Assembly: GCF_014203355.1 (NCBI RefSeq)
Contig: NZ_JACHIR010000001.1
Coordinates: forward strand, 4,404,038-4,468,037
From: Kutzneria kofuensis
GTDB lineage: Bacteria > Actinomycetota > Actinomycetes > Mycobacteriales > Pseudonocardiaceae
Reading direction: 5' to 3'
Length of the DNA stretch: 64,000 bases
A program made the translations under genes and the position numbers. Positions 1 through 8,846 of the stretch are shown in pieces. Position 1 is the stretch's first letter. Every line of letters begins with the position of its first letter. Below the pieces are notes generated by a model. That model had not been told where the DNA came from. It saw only the letters and a list, made by a program, of their open reading frames with translations, and did not search any database.

Positions 1-1085
1 GGCCCGCGGACCAGGATGCCTTGCAGGCCAACGGTCCCGAGTCGCTGCCGCGGCCCACGACGGCCGAGGACCTGCGGGCGCTGCTGCTGCGGATGATCTC
101 CTCGCCGAACCTGGCGTCCAAGCGCTGGGTGACCGAGCAGTACGACCGCTACGTGCGCGGCAACACCGTGCTGGCCCAGCCGTCCGACTCGGGCATGGTC
201 CGCGTCGACGAGCAGACCAACCGTGGCGTGGCCCTGGCCACCGACTGCAACGGCCGGTTCTGCAAGCTCGACCCGTACCAGGGCGCGCAGTTAGCGCTGG
301 CCGAGGCGTACCGGAACGTGGCCTCGACCGGCGCGACGCCGCTGGCGGTCACCGACTGCCTGAACTTCGGCTCGCCCGAGGACCCGGCGGTGATGTGGCA
401 GTTCGAGCAGGCCATCAAGGGCCTGGCCGACGGCTGCGCCCAGCTGGGCATTCCGGTCACCGGCGGCAACGTCAGCTTCTACAACCAGACCGGCAGCACG
501 GCGATCCTGCCGACGCCCGTGGTCGGCGTGCTCGGCGTCATCGACGACGTCACGCGGCGCATCCCGACCGGCTTCGGCACCGAGCCCGGCGAGACGCTGC
601 TGCTGCTCGGCGACACCCGGGACGAGTTCGGCGGCTCCGAGTGGGCGCACGTCGAGCACGGCCACCTCGGCGGCCGGCCGCCGCAGGTCGACCTGGAGCG
701 GGAGCGGCTGCTGGCCGAGGTGCTGGTCGCCGGCTCGCGGGACGGCATGCTGTCCGCGGCGCACGACCTGTCCGACGGCGGCCTTGCGCAGGCGATCGTC
801 GAGTCCTGCCTGATCGGCGAGACCGGCGCGCGGATCATCCTGCCCGAGGGCGTGGACCCGTTCGTGCAGCTGTTCTCCGAGTCCGCCGGCCGGGTCGTGG
901 TCGCGGTGCCGCGCAGCGAGGAGCTGCGGTTCACCGAGATGTGCACGGCGCGTGAGCTGCCGTGGGTGCGCATCGGCGTGGTGGACAAGGAGTCGACCGA
1001 GCTGGAGTTCCAGGGCGTGGCGACCTACTCCCTGGACGAGCTGCGCACGGCCTGGGAAGGCACCTTGCCCGCCCTGTTCGACTGA
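1..1085 (+). CDS. purL: Phosphoribosylformylglycinamidine synthase subunit PurL, C-terminal part
   Basis: PurL performs the ATP- and glutamine-dependent FGAR to FGAM step of purine synthesis. The reading frame is already open at base 3, so the gene begins left of the window and only about 360 C-terminal residues are visible. These cover the last AIR synthase-type domains: the segment around [20 protein letters not shown], the [10 protein letters not shown] glycine-rich loop, and the [12 protein letters not shown] signature near the C-terminus are typical of small-type PurL. A strong hairpin follows directly. purF and purM lie 16 kb downstream on the same strand, with accessory genes inserted between. 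The missing N-terminus is due to the window edge, not to damage. Confidence 0.95.
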   Translation, partial: PADQDALQANGPESLPRPTTAEDLRALLLRMISSPNLASKRWVTEQYDRYVRGNTVLAQPSDSGMVRVDEQTNRGVALATDCNGRFCKLDPYQGAQLALAEAYRNVASTGATPLAVTDCLNFGSPEDPAVMWQFEQAIKGLADGCAQLGIPVTGGNVSFYNQTGSTAILPTPVVGVLGVIDDVTRRIPTGFGTEPGETLLLLGDTRDEFGGSEWAHVEHGHLGGRPPQVDLERERLLAEVLVAGSRDGMLSAAHDLSDGGLAQAIVESCLIGETGARIILPEGVDPFVQLFSESAGRVVVAVPRSEELRFTEMCTARELPWVRIGVVDKESTELEFQGVATYSLDELRTAWEGTLPALFD

Positions 1086-1091
1086 GTTTGT

Positions 1092-1141
1092 GCCTTGCGC
1101 TCTCCGGGACTGAGGGCTCTCAGTCCCGGAGAGCGCAAGGC
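1092..1141. terminator. Perfect 23-bp hairpin after purL
   Basis: The arms 1092-1114 and 1119-1141 are perfectly complementary over 23 bp with a four-base loop. The element lies 6 bases after the purL stop and before the convergent lysozyme gene. It has no long T-run. The sequence just after it (1141-1175) resembles that after the hairpin at 46153-46193, so it may be a repeated element as well as a terminator. Confidence 0.7.
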
Positions 1142-1185
1142 TTAGAGAGGCCGAGCCCCGCACGGAACGCGCGGCATGGGCGCTG

Positions 1186-2043
1186 TCAGCCGTTGGCCAG
1201 GGCCTGTAGGCGGTCGTAGCTGCCGTTGAACTCGTCCTGGTCGCCGGGGAAGGTGCCGGAGTCGGCGTACTGCCAGAAGGTGTAGACGGTCCAGGCGTAC
1301 GGCAGGACGCCGACGCTGCTGGCGTAGCGGGCGACCCACAGCGGGTTGGTGGAGGTGAAGTCGCCGCGGTTGCCGGTGCAGTCCTGCCACCACTGCTGCG
1401 CGGTGTAGATCACCGGCCACACCCCGGCGCGGGCGTGGTAGGTGTTGCTGAAGTCCAGGATCCACTGCACCATCCCGGCCTGGGACAGGCCGTAGCACTC
1501 GGCGCCGGACGGGTTCCACTCGATGTCCAGCGCACCGGGCAGGGTCTTGCCGTCGCGGGACCAGCCGCCGCCGTGGTCGACGAAGTAGTTGGCCTGGGTG
1601 GTGCCGTTGGTGGTGTTGGGTGTGGCGAAGTGGTAGGCGCCGCGGATCATGCCGACGTTGTAGGAACCGTTGTACTGCTGGGCGAAGTACCCGTTGATGT
1701 AGTACGTGCCCTCGGTGGCCTTGACGTAGGCGAACCGGCCGCCGTTGTTCCACGCGGTCTGCCAGTCGACGTTGCCTTGATAGGAGCTCACATCCATGCC
1801 GTACACGACGGCGGCCGGCCCGAACGCGGTCGGCTTCTCGGCGGTGCGGTGGCCGAGGTGCCGGGCGACCTGCGAGCCCATGGTGTGGTTGTGCTGCGCG
1901 TCCTGCACGGAGTCGGGGGGATTTCCGCCCGAAGTGGCGGCGCCGGCAGGGGTGGTGGCGCCGAAGGCTACGGACAGGATCATGGCGGTCAGTGCCGCCG
2001 CCAGCCGGCGGCCGCGGCCCGCCGGACGTAACCGAGTGTTCAT
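1186..2043 (-). CDS. Secreted GH25 lysozyme (muramidase), copy 1
   Basis: This is an exported N-acetylmuramidase predicted to hydrolyse peptidoglycan. ATG at 2043 is chosen because AGAGG stands 7 bases upstream and the protein then opens with a basic n-region and an Ala-rich signal peptide ending near AGA/ATSGG. The GH25 domain follows at about residues 75-285: YGMDVSSYQGNVDW at its start, YVKATEG, GAYHFA, and the acidic DIEWNP motif that carries the catalytic Asp and Glu. The protein has 285 residues and no separate wall-binding domain. It is a close paralogue of the next gene (2291-3100), also on the minus strand, and the pair probably arose by duplication. Confidence 0.93.
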   Translation of the reverse strand: MNTRLRPAGRGRRLAAALTAMILSVAFGATTPAGAATSGGNPPDSVQDAQHNHTMGSQVARHLGHRTAEKPTAFGPAAVVYGMDVSSYQGNVDWQTAWNNGGRFAYVKATEGTYYINGYFAQQYNGSYNVGMIRGAYHFATPNTTNGTTQANYFVDHGGGWSRDGKTLPGALDIEWNPSGAECYGLSQAGMVQWILDFSNTYHARAGVWPVIYTAQQWWQDCTGNRGDFTSTNPLWVARYASSVGVLPYAWTVYTFWQYADSGTFPGDQDEFNGSYDRLQALANG

Positions 2044-2080
2044 GGTGGAACCTCTCGATCTGCTCGCAGGGAAGCGGATC

Positions 2081-2097
2081 ACGTGGAACTTCCACGT
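2081..2097. promoter_or_regulatory. 17-base palindrome upstream of lysozyme copy 1
   Basis: ACGTGGAACTTCCACGT is a perfect inverted repeat around a central C, 38 bases upstream of the lysozyme start. The gap 2044-2290 is less GC-rich than the genes. It also holds GCGTGAA/TTCACGC arms, and a CAACTAGTTG palindrome close to the 3' end of lysozyme copy 2. The 17-mer is probably an operator; the regulator is unknown. Confidence 0.45.
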
Positions 2098-2290
2098 TGC
2101 GTGAAGTGTGAACGAGGATTCACGCTTCGGCTAGATTGACGGTGATTTTCTCACGTATACGGAGTAGCGGTATTACGTCGTAGGGGTGAATATCGTTGGC
2201 CTGGCGGCCATGTGGCTCGGCCGCTCGTGGTTAGTCTGCGCCTCCTGTCAACTCTGACACCACACAACTAGTTGGTGGGTAACGAGTTGA

Positions 2291-3100
2291 TCAGCCAAGT
2301 GTGAATGCGTGAAGCCGGTCGGCGTTGCCGTTGAAGCGGTTCTGGTCGCCGGGGAACACGCCCTTGTCCGCGAACTGCCAGATCGCCTGTGTCGTCCAGC
2401 CGCCGGGCAGCGTGCCGACATCGGTGCCGTAGCGCGGAATCCACAACGGATTCCCCCGCAGCAGGGTGGTGTTGCCGGTGCACTTCGTCCACCACGTGTA
2501 GCTGGTGTAGATCGTCGGCGGAATGCCGGTGCGGCGCCACATCTGGTCGCTGAAGGCCTTGATCCAGGCGGTCATCTGCTCCGGCGTGAGCTTGTAGCAG
2601 GTGTCGCCGTACGGGTTGTACTCGATGTCCAGCGCGGGCGGCAGCGTGCGGCCGTCCTTGGACCAGCCGCCGCCGTGGTCGACGAAGTAGTTGGCCTGGG
2701 TGGCGCCGTCGGAGACGTCCGGCAACGCGAAGTGGTACGCGCCGTGGGCGAGGCCGGCGGCGTAGGAGCCGTTGTACTGCTGGGCGAAGTTCGGATTGGT
2801 GTAGGTGATGCCCTCGGTCGCCTTGGCGTACGAGAACTTGCCGCCGTTGCGCGCGACGGTCGCCCAGTCCACGTCACCCTGATGGCTGCTCACGTCCAGG
2901 CCCAGGGCGTCGTCGTCGGCCTTGACGTCGAGCAGCGGCGTGCCGCCGGTGCCCTCGTGCCTGGCGATCTGTGACCCGGCGTAGTCGTCCTGGGGGTGGG
3001 CCAGCGGCTGCGCGGACGCGGGCGTCGGGGCGGTGATCATCGCCGTGACGAGCACGCCGGCCAGCAACGCCCGCACGCCTGTTCGTGTCTTCGACTCCAT
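2291..3100 (-). CDS. Secreted GH25 lysozyme (muramidase), copy 2
   Basis: A second exported GH25 muramidase of 269 residues. ATG at 3100 follows a GGAAGGA ribosome site. The signal peptide is MESKTRTGVRALLAGVLVTA followed by an Ala-Pro-rich stretch, with cleavage likely after PASA. The catalytic domain starts at LGLDVSSHQGDVDW and shows YAKATEG, GAYHFALPD and the acidic LDIEYNPYG motif. The paralogue at 1186-2043 has the same order of motifs. The short region between the signal and the domain (SQIARHEGTGG) is also shared. It is divergent from the glutamate decarboxylase gene, and a 16-base palindrome lies between them. A role in growth, development or competition cannot be told from sequence. 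Confidence 0.93.
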   Translation of the reverse strand: MESKTRTGVRALLAGVLVTAMITAPTPASAQPLAHPQDDYAGSQIARHEGTGGTPLLDVKADDDALGLDVSSHQGDVDWATVARNGGKFSYAKATEGITYTNPNFAQQYNGSYAAGLAHGAYHFALPDVSDGATQANYFVDHGGGWSKDGRTLPPALDIEYNPYGDTCYKLTPEQMTAWIKAFSDQMWRRTGIPPTIYTSYTWWTKCTGNTTLLRGNPLWIPRYGTDVGTLPGGWTTQAIWQFADKGVFPGDQNRFNGNADRLHAFTLG

Positions 3101-3143
3101 GGGCGAATTCCTTCCCCGCTGGGGATCGAACGGAGTATCACAC

Positions 3144-3159
3144 TAGACCGATCGGCCTA
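3144..3159. promoter_or_regulatory. Operator-like inverted repeat between divergent lysozyme and gadB
   Basis: TAGACCGATCGGCCTA is an inverted repeat with one mismatched pair, placed between the start codons at 3100 (minus) and 3209 (plus). Its spacing fits a dimeric repressor site that could serve either or both promoters. Confidence 0.4.
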
Positions 3160-3194
3160 ACTTCTCGCGTTGAGCGGGCCCGCGTGTCCGGGAC

Positions 3195-3200
3195 TAGCGT
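3195..3200 (+). promoter_or_regulatory. Leaderless -10 box for gadB
   Basis: TAGCGT ends 8 bases before the ATG at 3209 and no ribosome-binding site is present. This is the pattern of a leaderless actinobacterial transcript, and it supports ATG 3209 over the upstream in-frame GTG at 3170. Confidence 0.45.
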
Positions 3201-3208
3201 TGGCTGCC

Positions 3209-4609
3209 ATGGGTCTCAGGCATCCGGCCGACGACAGGGGCCGGCACTCCGACGTCACGGTCAATCCCGTGTTCACCCGCGAGCCGGTGCGCATCCCGCG
3301 CGATGTGCTGCCGGCCGATGGCCTCGATCCGGAGCTGGCCTACCAGGTCGTGCACGACGAGCTGATGCTCGACGGCAACGCCCGGCTCAACCTGGCCACG
3401 TTCGTGACGACGTGGATGGAGCCGCAGGCGGCGCGGCTGATGTCCGAGACGTTCGACAAGAACATGATCGACAAGGACGAGTACCCGCGCACCGCCGACC
3501 TGGAGTCGCGCTGCGTGCGCATGCTGGCCGACCTGTGGCACGCGGAGGATCCGGCGCGGGCGGTCGGCTGCTCGACCACCGGCTCCAGCGAGGCGTGCAT
3601 GCTGGCCGGCCTCGCCCTCAAGCGCCGCTGGCAGCATCGCCGCCGGGCCGAGGGAAAGCCGACGGACCGCCCGAACGTCGTCATGGGCATCAACGTCCAG
3701 ATCTGCTGGGAGAAGTTCGCCAACTACTGGGACGTCGAGGCGCGGCTGGTGCCGATGGAGGGCGACCGGTTCACGCTGTCCGCGGCCGAGGCGGTGGCCC
3801 GCTGCGACGAGAACACCATCGGCGTCGTCGCCATCCTGGGGTCCACCTTCGACGGCTCGTACGAGCCGGTGGCCGAGATCTGCGCGGCGCTGGACGAGTT
3901 CCAGCAGCGCACCGGCCACGACATCCCGGTGCACGTGGACGGCGCCTCCGGCGCGATGGTCGCCCCGTTCTGCGACCCCGAGCTGGAGTGGGACTTCCGG
4001 CTGCCGCGGGTGGCGTCGATCAACACCTCAGGTCACAAGTACGGGCTGGTCTACCCCGGTGTCGGCTGGGCGGTCTGGCGGGACGCCGACGCGCTGCCCG
4101 AGGACCTGGTGTTCCGGGTGAACTACCTGGGCGGCGACATGCCGACGTTCGCGCTGAACTTCTCCCGTCCCGGCTCCCAGGTGATCGCCCAGTACTACAA
4201 CTTCCTGCGGCTGGGGTTCGACGGCTACCGGCGGGTGCAGCTGTCCTGCCGGGAGGTGGCCACCTGGCTGGCCGGGGAGATCGGCAAGCTGGGGCCGTTC
4301 CAGCTGCTGACCAGCGGCGACCAGCTGCCGGTGTTCGCGTTCACGCTGTCCGAGGAGATCACCCGCTACTCGGTGTTCGACGTCTCGGCGGCGCTGCGGC
4401 AGGCGGGCTGGCTGGTGCCGGCCTACACGTTCCCGGACAACCGGACGGACCTGGTCGCTTTGCGCATCGTGGTGCGCAACGGCTTCGGCCGCGACCTCGC
4501 GGAGTTGCTGCTGGACGACCTGCGTCGGGCGCTGCCGGTGCTGGAGCGGCTGGACCGGCCGCTGCACGGCCCGGAGTCCGCGGGCTTCGAGCACGGGCAG
4601 CATCGCTGA
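3209..4609 (+). CDS. gadB: Glutamate decarboxylase (PLP-dependent)
   Basis: It converts L-glutamate to GABA and CO2, consuming a proton. The 466-residue protein has the length of the group II decarboxylase family. The cofactor lysine is K277 in INTSGHKYGL. Further family blocks are GSSEACMLAGLALK, HVDGASGAMVAPF (the PLP-stacking and Asp region), and NYLGGDMPTFALNFSRP. ATG 3209 is taken from the leaderless -10 box. No glutamate/GABA antiporter lies nearby, so a stand-alone acid-resistance operon is not evident; GABA production or nitrogen metabolism is equally possible. The C-terminal tail is short, without a clear calmodulin- or regulatory-type extension. Confidence 0.95.
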   Translation: MGLRHPADDRGRHSDVTVNPVFTREPVRIPRDVLPADGLDPELAYQVVHDELMLDGNARLNLATFVTTWMEPQAARLMSETFDKNMIDKDEYPRTADLESRCVRMLADLWHAEDPARAVGCSTTGSSEACMLAGLALKRRWQHRRRAEGKPTDRPNVVMGINVQICWEKFANYWDVEARLVPMEGDRFTLSAAEAVARCDENTIGVVAILGSTFDGSYEPVAEICAALDEFQQRTGHDIPVHVDGASGAMVAPFCDPELEWDFRLPRVASINTSGHKYGLVYPGVGWAVWRDADALPEDLVFRVNYLGGDMPTFALNFSRPGSQVIAQYYNFLRLGFDGYRRVQLSCREVATWLAGEIGKLGPFQLLTSGDQLPVFAFTLSEEITRYSVFDVSAALRQAGWLVPAYTFPDNRTDLVALRIVVRNGFGRDLAELLLDDLRRALPVLERLDRPLHGPESAGFEHGQHR

Positions 4610-4629
4610 CGGCGTCTTGACGAATCGCC

Positions 4630-4641
4630 GAGAGCGCTCTC
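4630..4641. promoter_or_regulatory. LacI-type palindrome upstream of the CapA-like gene
   Basis: GAGAGCGCTCTC is a perfect 12-base palindrome with the central CG typical of LacI-family operators. It resembles the two sites at 25935-25965 that probably serve the inositol cluster. It sits 4 bases before a second, unrelated palindrome. Confidence 0.4.
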
Positions 4642-4645
4642 AATA

Positions 4646-4662
4646 TTAGGAAAGTTTCCTAA
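4646..4662. promoter_or_regulatory. AGGAAA-TTTCCT palindrome (CsnR/ROK-like box)
   Basis: TTAGGAAAGTTTCCTAA is a perfect inverted repeat around a central G, ending 15 bases before the GTG of the CapA-like gene. A degenerate version (12 of 17 positions) lies 41 bases upstream of csxA at 16518-16534. The form resembles boxes described for ROK-family repressors of chitosanase genes such as CsnR; this link is from memory. Confidence 0.5.
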
Positions 4663-4677
4663 CTAACGGGAGCGTCC

Positions 4678-6996
4678 GTGGCGGCTGTCGGCAAGCGGTT
4701 GAGCCTGTTCCTGATCGTCGTTCTGGTCGTCGGCGGCGTGGCGATCGTGCCCAACCTGGTCGGCGGCTGCTTATGGCGCTGCCCACCCGACGGCGAGGTC
4801 ACCGCCGCCGGGGCTGTGCCGGCGGTGACCGTCAGAGTCGTGGACGAGGTCGGCAAGCCGCTGGCCGAGCCGCAGAAGGTGCAGCTCGGCAACGGTCCGG
4901 TCATGACGGTCGCCGCCGCGCCGGGGCACATCGCCGAGCCGGTGATCCTCGGCCTTGAGGACGCCGGCCGGACGATCGACGTCCGGCTGCTCTCCGACAA
5001 CGGCGGTAAGCGGTTCGTGGTGAACGCCGCCGGCGACGTGATGTTCGGCCGCCGCTATCAGAGCGGTGCTCTCATTCCGGCCAACGACGCCGCCGCTGGT
5101 GCCCGCTCCGTGGTGGACGCGGTGGCGCCGGCATTCCGGTTGGCCGACCTGAGCACCGTGAACCTGGAGACGGTGGTCAGCAGCGCGGCGTCGACCAACG
5201 CGTACCCGAAGAAGCGGTTCATCCTGGAGTCCCCGCCGGCCAGTGTCGACGGCCTGAAGGCGCTTGGCGTCACCGTGCCGCTGCTGGCCAACAACCACAC
5301 CCGAGACTTCCTCGACGGCGGCGTCGCCGACACGGAGAAAGCGCTCTCCGCGGCCGGTTTCCCCGTGGTCGGCACGACCGTCGGCGACGAGCCGGAGAAG
5401 CCGTTCCAGGCCAAGGTGCACGGCACCGACGTCGCCGTCCTGGCCTACACCAGCGTGGACGGCTCCTACGTCAACGACTCGTACCCCAAGACGGGCGCGC
5501 CGACCAGCGACGACGACGCCTGGCAGTACCAGCCCCGTTCCTGGGGCTACGGCAGGATCCCGACCGAGGACCGGACCATCGGCCAGGCCTGGACGTTGTA
5601 CGAGAAGCTGGCCCGGGCCGACCAGGCCGCCGCCTGGGACTCGCTGACCCGGGTCTACCCGGAGATCCAGGACTGGGTGGCCCGCCGCGGCCACGGCGGC
5701 GCGGCCCGCTGGGACGACACCGCGTCCCCGGCGCAGATCAACGCCGTCGCCAAGCAGTCGCAGCTGACGATCGTCGAGATGCACACCGGCTTCCAGTTCC
5801 AGTCCGCCTCGGCCAAGGACACGCGGGCGATGGCACGGGCGGCCATCGACGCCGGCGCGGACATCGTGATCTGCCACCATCCGCACGTGCTGCAGGGCTT
5901 CGAGTTCTACAAGGGCCACCTGATCGCCTACAGCATGGGCAACTTCGTGTTCGACCAGGACTTCATGTCCACGTTCTCGTCGGCCTTCCTGCGCACGGTC
6001 TGGGACGGCGACCGGCTCGTGGAGGCCCGGCTGGTGCCGGTGGAGATCGACGGCTACCGGCCGGAGCTGGCGTCCGGCGCCGCGGCGCGCAGGACCGTGC
6101 TGGGCGTGTGGGCGGACAGCCGGCGGCCGGTGCAGACGCAGCGCGGTCCCGGCGGCGCGGTGCTGACCGTGCCGACCCCTCGGGACGCCGACACGCAGCC
6201 GGCGCAGTTCCAGGCCGACCACGGCACGGCGTTGATCACCGCCGACGCGCCGAAGCCGACACCGGTCAAGGTCGAGGCCGGCCCGCACGCCGTCACGAAG
6301 ATCGGCTTCGACGGCCTGATCGATCCTCGGCAACCGGTGAAAGACCTCGACCTCGGACGGGACCTGTTCGGCTGGGGCAGCTTCGAGGACAACACCGTGA
6401 ACGGCCGTCCCGACGGCGACACGCACTGGTCGAGCGACGTGGTCGGCAACGGCGCCCTGGGCCAGGCCGGGTATCTCCGGGTGGAGGGAGCCGGCGGCGC
6501 GGAGAAGCTGGACCGCCCGGTGGCGAGGATCCCGCTGCCCCGCCATCGCGAGGAGAACGCCGACGGCACGCCGCTGGATCCGGAGCCGACGTACACCCTG
6601 CGGGCCAAGGTCCGAGCCGTGAACGGCGCGACCCCGCTGATCAGGTTGACGCCGTACCACTTCGACGACTCCGACCCCACCGAGGATCCGGAGTCGACGC
6701 CGCTACGGGACGTGAACCGGCCGTTGTCCGTGCCCTCGGACGGCCAGTGGCACGAGGTGTCGGTCGACCTGAAGCCGGCCGACCTGGGCGAGAAGGGCAA
6801 CATGGTGCTGCTGCGCCTCGGCCTGGCGGCCACCCGCGCGGGATCGGTGGCCGGCCAGGCCGTCGACTTCGACGATGTGTCCTTTGTGGAGTGGCGACCG
6901 GCCGCCACCGTGCCGGACGAGGCCAGCGCCTACGACTTCGTCCGCAACGGCGGCAACGAGCCGGTCGCCCTCACCTTCAACGGCTACGCCTACTAG
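4678..6996 (+). CDS. CapA/PgsA-type (poly-gamma-glutamate capsule) metallophosphatase-fold protein, exported
   Basis: A 772-residue membrane-anchored or exported protein of the CapA family. GTG 4678 has GGGAG 5 bases upstream. A hydrophobic N-terminal segment (LFLIVVLVVGGVAIV) is followed by a roughly 90-residue beta-rich region. The CapA domain spans about residues 115-460: NAAGDVMFGRR, NLETVVS, LLANNHTRDF, ICHHPHVLQGFEFYKGHLIAYS and GNFVFDQ, with the metal-ligand Asp, Asn and His of calcineurin-like folds. A C-terminal domain of about 200 residues resembles a carbohydrate-binding jelly-roll. No capB/capC ligase genes are present, so polymer synthesis is unproven; a cell-surface hydrolase is as likely. 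Two palindromes lie in its promoter. Confidence 0.82.
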   Translation: MAAVGKRLSLFLIVVLVVGGVAIVPNLVGGCLWRCPPDGEVTAAGAVPAVTVRVVDEVGKPLAEPQKVQLGNGPVMTVAAAPGHIAEPVILGLEDAGRTIDVRLLSDNGGKRFVVNAAGDVMFGRRYQSGALIPANDAAAGARSVVDAVAPAFRLADLSTVNLETVVSSAASTNAYPKKRFILESPPASVDGLKALGVTVPLLANNHTRDFLDGGVADTEKALSAAGFPVVGTTVGDEPEKPFQAKVHGTDVAVLAYTSVDGSYVNDSYPKTGAPTSDDDAWQYQPRSWGYGRIPTEDRTIGQAWTLYEKLARADQAAAWDSLTRVYPEIQDWVARRGHGGAARWDDTASPAQINAVAKQSQLTIVEMHTGFQFQSASAKDTRAMARAAIDAGADIVICHHPHVLQGFEFYKGHLIAYSMGNFVFDQDFMSTFSSAFLRTVWDGDRLVEARLVPVEIDGYRPELASGAAARRTVLGVWADSRRPVQTQRGPGGAVLTVPTPRDADTQPAQFQADHGTALITADAPKPTPVKVEAGPHAVTKIGFDGLIDPRQPVKDLDLGRDLFGWGSFEDNTVNGRPDGDTHWSSDVVGNGALGQAGYLRVEGAGGAEKLDRPVARIPLPRHREENADGTPLDPEPTYTLRAKVRAVNGATPLIRLTPYHFDDSDPTEDPESTPLRDVNRPLSVPSDGQWHEVSVDLKPADLGEKGNMVLLRLGLAATRAGSVAGQAVDFDDVSFVEWRPAATVPDEASAYDFVRNGGNEPVALTFNGYAY

Positions 6997-7853
6997 GCGG
7001 CGTCCAGCCGGGCCATCTCCTCGGCCGTCAGCTTGACGTCGACGGCGGTGGCGGAGTCCTGGATCGTCTCCGGCCGGCTGGCGCCGGGGATCGGCACGAC
7101 CACCGGCGACTTGGCCAGCATCCAGGCCAGCGTCAGCACGTGGGGGCTGACGCCCTTGTCGGCGGCGATCTCGGCGAACGGAGCGAACCGGTTGCCCAGC
7201 TCGGCGGCGCGCTGGATGCCGCCGAAGGGGCTCCACGGCAGGAAGGCGATGCCCATCTCGTCGCACAGCTCCAGCTCCGGCTCGCTGGACCGGAAGGCCG
7301 GCGAGAACTGGTTCTGCACGGACACCAGCCGGCCGCCGAGGATCTCGTCGGCCAGCTTGATCTGCTCCGGGTTGGCGTTGGAGATGCCGGCGTAGCGGAT
7401 CTTGCCGGCGTCCAGCAGGTCCCGGATGGCGCCGACGGAGTCGGCGTAGTCGACCTGGGGGTCGGGCCGGTGGAACTGGTAGAGCCCGATGACGTCGACG
7501 CCGAGCCGCTTGAGCGAGGCGTCGGCGGCCTGCTTGAGGTACTCGGGGCGGCCGTCCAGCGTCCAGCTGCCGTCGCCGGGGCGCAGGTGCCCGCCCTTGG
7601 TGGCGATCAGCACGTCGGACGTGTCGCCGCCCCAGCTGGCGACGGCCCGCGCGATCAGCGTCTCGTTGTGCCCGACCTCGGGGCCGCCCAGCGAGTAGGC
7701 GTCGGCGGTGTCGAAGAAGGTGATGCCGGCGTCGAGGGCGGCGTGCACGGTGGCGATGCTGCGCGCCTCGTCCGGCCGCCCCTCGATGGACATCGGCATG
7801 CCGCCGAGTCCGATCGCGCTGACCTGGGCGTCGCCGATGCGGCGAGTCTGCAT
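6993..7853 (-). CDS. Aldo/keto reductase
   Basis: An NADPH-dependent oxidoreductase of the aldo/keto reductase superfamily, 286 residues. The catalytic tetrad is visible: Asp and Tyr in FFDTADAYSLGG, Lys in IATKGGH and His in GLYQFHRPDP. The C-terminal cofactor segment is VVVPIPGASRPETIQDS. The start has an AAAGGA site. Its stop codon overlaps that of the CapA-like gene by 3 bases in convergent orientation. A LysR regulator is divergent 108 bases away, the usual layout when a LysR protein controls the neighbouring enzyme. The natural substrate cannot be told. Confidence 0.92.
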   Translation of the reverse strand: MQTRRIGDAQVSAIGLGGMPMSIEGRPDEARSIATVHAALDAGITFFDTADAYSLGGPEVGHNETLIARAVASWGGDTSDVLIATKGGHLRPGDGSWTLDGRPEYLKQAADASLKRLGVDVIGLYQFHRPDPQVDYADSVGAIRDLLDAGKIRYAGISNANPEQIKLADEILGGRLVSVQNQFSPAFRSSEPELELCDEMGIAFLPWSPFGGIQRAAELGNRFAPFAEIAADKGVSPHVLTLAWMLAKSPVVVPIPGASRPETIQDSATAVDVKLTAEEMARLDAA

Positions 7854-7961
7854 CGTGGTCCTTTCGTCGGTGCGGTGTTGACCTGGCTCTACCCTGCTGA
7901 CACGGTATTAAGCTGTCCAACAGAAGAAAGTGATTCGCTCGATCACCCGGGATGCTCAATC

Positions 7962-8846
7962 GTGGAACTGCGTCAGCTCGAGTACTTCGTCGCGGTCGCC
8001 GAGGAGTGCCACTTCACCCGCGCCGCCCAGCGCATGCACGTGGCCCAGTCCGGCCTGTCGGCGTCCATCCGCTCGCTGGAACGGGAGCTCGGCGCGACGC
8101 TGTTCCTGCGCAGCACCCGGCAGGTGGAGCTGACCGAGGCGGGCCGGGCGCTGCTGGTCGAGGCCCGGCGCGCGCTGACCAACGTGGCCGCGGCCAAGGA
8201 CGCCGTCGCCGCGGTGCAGGGCCTGCTGCGCGGCCGGCTGGCCGTCGGCACCATCCAGTGTCTGTGCACAGTGGACCTGCCCGGCGTACTTGCTCGATTC
8301 AGCCGAGCCCATCCCGGCGTGGACATCCAGCTCCGCCACGACAGCTCCGGCGCGCTGGTCGAGCAGGTCCGCGCCGGCCGGCTCGACGTCGCCTTCGTGA
8401 CGAGGCCGCCGCGCATTCCGGACGAGGTCATGGTGACCCCGCTCGACACCCTGCCGATGATGCTGGCCTGCGGACCTGAGCACCCCTTCGCCGAGCGCGA
8501 CAGCGTCGACCTGCGGGAACTCGACGGCCTGCCGTTCGTGGACTACCACCCCGACTGGGGCACCCGGGACACCGTGGACCGGCTGCTCGCCGCCAACTGC
8601 CTGGACCGGCACGTGGCGCTGGAGGTCAACGACGTGCACTCGCTGCTCGACCTGGTCGGCAACGGTCTGGGCGTGGCCATCCTGCCCGGCAACTTCGTGC
8701 ACAAGGGATCGCGGGCCCGCTTCGTGCCGCTGACCGGCCCGGCCCCCACCTGGGAGACCGCGATCGTCACGCCGGCGTCGCACAGTGCAGCGGCCAGCGT
8801 GCTGTTGGACATGGTTGCCCCGCGGAGCCGGCTGCAGCCTGTGTGA
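7962..8846 (+). CDS. LysR-family transcriptional regulator
   Basis: A 294-residue LysR-type regulator. The start is GTG 7962, because the protein then begins VELRQLEYFVAVAEE as family members do. The winged helix-turn-helix lies at residues 1-60 (FTRAAQRMHVAQSGLSASIR). The effector-binding domain follows from about residue 90 (GRLAVGTIQCL to the C-terminus). It is divergent from the aldo/keto reductase, and the 108-base gap contains AT-rich dyad-like sequence around 7905-7925. It probably controls that reductase and itself. The inducer is unknown. Confidence 0.92.
   Translation: MELRQLEYFVAVAEECHFTRAAQRMHVAQSGLSASIRSLERELGATLFLRSTRQVELTEAGRALLVEARRALTNVAAAKDAVAAVQGLLRGRLAVGTIQCLCTVDLPGVLARFSRAHPGVDIQLRHDSSGALVEQVRAGRLDVAFVTRPPRIPDEVMVTPLDTLPMMLACGPEHPFAERDSVDLRELDGLPFVDYHPDWGTRDTVDRLLAANCLDRHVALEVNDVHSLLDLVGNGLGVAILPGNFVHKGSRARFVPLTGPAPTWETAIVTPASHSAAASVLLDMVAPRSRLQPV

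Noticed and set aside
6108-8846. A very long plus-strand open frame (912 codons) across the aldo/keto reductase region
   Set aside because: Only its last 294 codons are a protein (LysR). The rest is GC-rich antisense of real genes without family similarity.
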